From: Rhodospirillales bacterium
GTDB lineage: Bacteria; Pseudomonadota; Alphaproteobacteria; Rhodospirillales; Defluviicoccaceae
Length of the DNA stretch: 6,426 nucleotides
Reading direction: 5' to 3'
Assembly: GCA_030622775.1 (NCBI GenBank)
Contig: JAUXFS010000112.1
Span: 1-6,426 of the forward strand
The notes beneath the pieces were generated by a model that ran no database searches, was not told the origin of the DNA, and saw only the letters and a list, made by a program, of their open reading frames with translations. This document shows positions 5,931 to 6,426 of the stretch, piece after piece. The position numbers and the translations under genes were made by a program. The first letter of the stretch is position 1, and every line of letters starts with the position of its first letter.

Positions 5931-6426
5931 GTGGAGCAGGCCCTGGATCCCGGTCTCTACGTGGTCGCCACCCCCATCGGTCACGCCTCCGACATCACCT
6001 TGCGGGCGCTCCGCGTCCTCGGCGGCGTCGATGCCATCGCCTGCGAGGATACCCGGGTGACGGCGAAGCTGCTGGCGATCCATGGCATCTCGACATCATT
6101 GACGCCCTATCACGACCACAACGCGCGCACCGCGGGTCCGGCGCTGGTCAAGCGGCTCGAGGACGGCGGCAGGATCGCGCTGGTTTCCGACGCCGGAACG
6201 CCGCTGGTCTCCGATCCCGGCTATCGGTTGGTTCGGGCGTGTGTTGACGCGGGCGTCCCGGTCATCCCCATCCCCGGGCCGTCGGCGGTGCTGGCGGCGC
6301 TGTGCGTGTCCGGAATGCCCACCGACCGGTTCCTGTTCGCCGGGTTCGCGCCGCCGCGCCCCGGCCCCCGCCGCCGGTTCCTCGCCGAACTGGCCACCGT
6401 GCCGGCGACCCTGGTGCTGATGGAAT
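5931..6426 (+). CDS. rsmI: RsmI, 16S rRNA 2'-O-ribose C1402 methyltransferase (3' part cut by window edge)
   Basis: RsmI methylates the 2'-OH of C1402 in the decoding centre of 16S rRNA using S-adenosylmethionine. It belongs to the tetrapyrrole methylase fold. From a GTG at 5931, 165 codons are visible and the frame stays open at the right edge, which is roughly the N-terminal domain and part of the C-terminal domain. Motifs in order: LYVVATPIGHASDITLRAL (9-27), where most relatives have Asn at the His; CEDTRVTAKLL (38-48); YHDHN (60-64); ALVSDAGTPLVSDPGYRLV (83-101); VIPIPGPSAVLAAL (111-124); and FLFAGFAPPRPG (134-145). An in-frame ATG at 5790 would add 47 basic, Ser-rich residues and overlap the lppC start by 46 bases. 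Codons in that stretch end in G/C about 66% of the time against about 89% in the first 47 codons after 5931, so I prefer GTG. No clear Shine-Dalgarno precedes either start. Confidence 0.93.
   Translation, partial: MEQALDPGLYVVATPIGHASDITLRALRVLGGVDAIACEDTRVTAKLLAIHGISTSLTPYHDHNARTAGPALVKRLEDGGRIALVSDAGTPLVSDPGYRLVRACVDAGVPVIPIPGPSAVLAALCVSGMPTDRFLFAGFAPPRPGPRRRFLAELATVPATLVLME

Noticed and set aside
5029..6060. Plus-strand open frame of 343 codons crossing the lppC / rsmI junction
   Set aside because: It is antisense to lppC and out of frame with rsmI. Its translation is Gly/Arg/His-rich without motifs.
1..6426. A novel system, mobile element, CRISPR array, tRNA or prophage
   Set aside because: Nearly all bases are accounted for by seven recognisable housekeeping genes. 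No gap exceeds 142 bases, and I saw no inverted terminal repeats, spaced repeats, transposase or cloverleaf sequence.

Overview
The window is a GC-rich, gene-dense chromosomal segment. Everything in it points to an alphaproteobacterium, probably Rhodospirillales-like: very high G/C at third codon positions, the divergent hrcA/rph pair, rdgB and hemW following rph, and a LppC-type lipoprotein divergent from rsmI. This placement comes from gene content and order recalled from established knowledge. No database search was possible.

Layout from left to right. On the minus strand, hrcA (1757 to 720) is followed by grpE (684 to the left edge, last few residues outside the window). This is a two-gene heat-shock operon: a repressor and the DnaK nucleotide-exchange factor. 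A 142-base divergent region (1758-1899) holds a fair sigma-70-type promoter facing hrcA. On the plus strand, rph (RNase PH), rdgB (non-canonical purine NTP pyrophosphatase) and hemW (radical-SAM heme chaperone) are packed with gaps of 15 and 28 bases and probably form one operon. hemW converges, 23 bases away, on a minus-strand lipoprotein with a periplasmic-binding-protein fold (LppC/LpoA-like penicillin-binding-protein activator). That gene is divergent from rsmI (16S rRNA 2'-O-methyltransferase at C1402), which is cut by the right edge.

Together these are housekeeping genes: protein quality control (hrcA, grpE), RNA 3'-end processing (rph), nucleotide-pool cleaning (rdgB), heme delivery (hemW), cell-wall synthesis control (lppC) and ribosome modification (rsmI). 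I see no mobile element, CRISPR array, tRNA, rRNA or novel defence or biosynthetic system. Points worth a second look are small: an 18-base tandem duplication spanning the hrcA stop codon, start-site questions for hrcA, hemW and rsmI, the in-frame rph/rdgB junction, a homopolymer in the grpE tail, and an Asp at position +2 of the lipoprotein.
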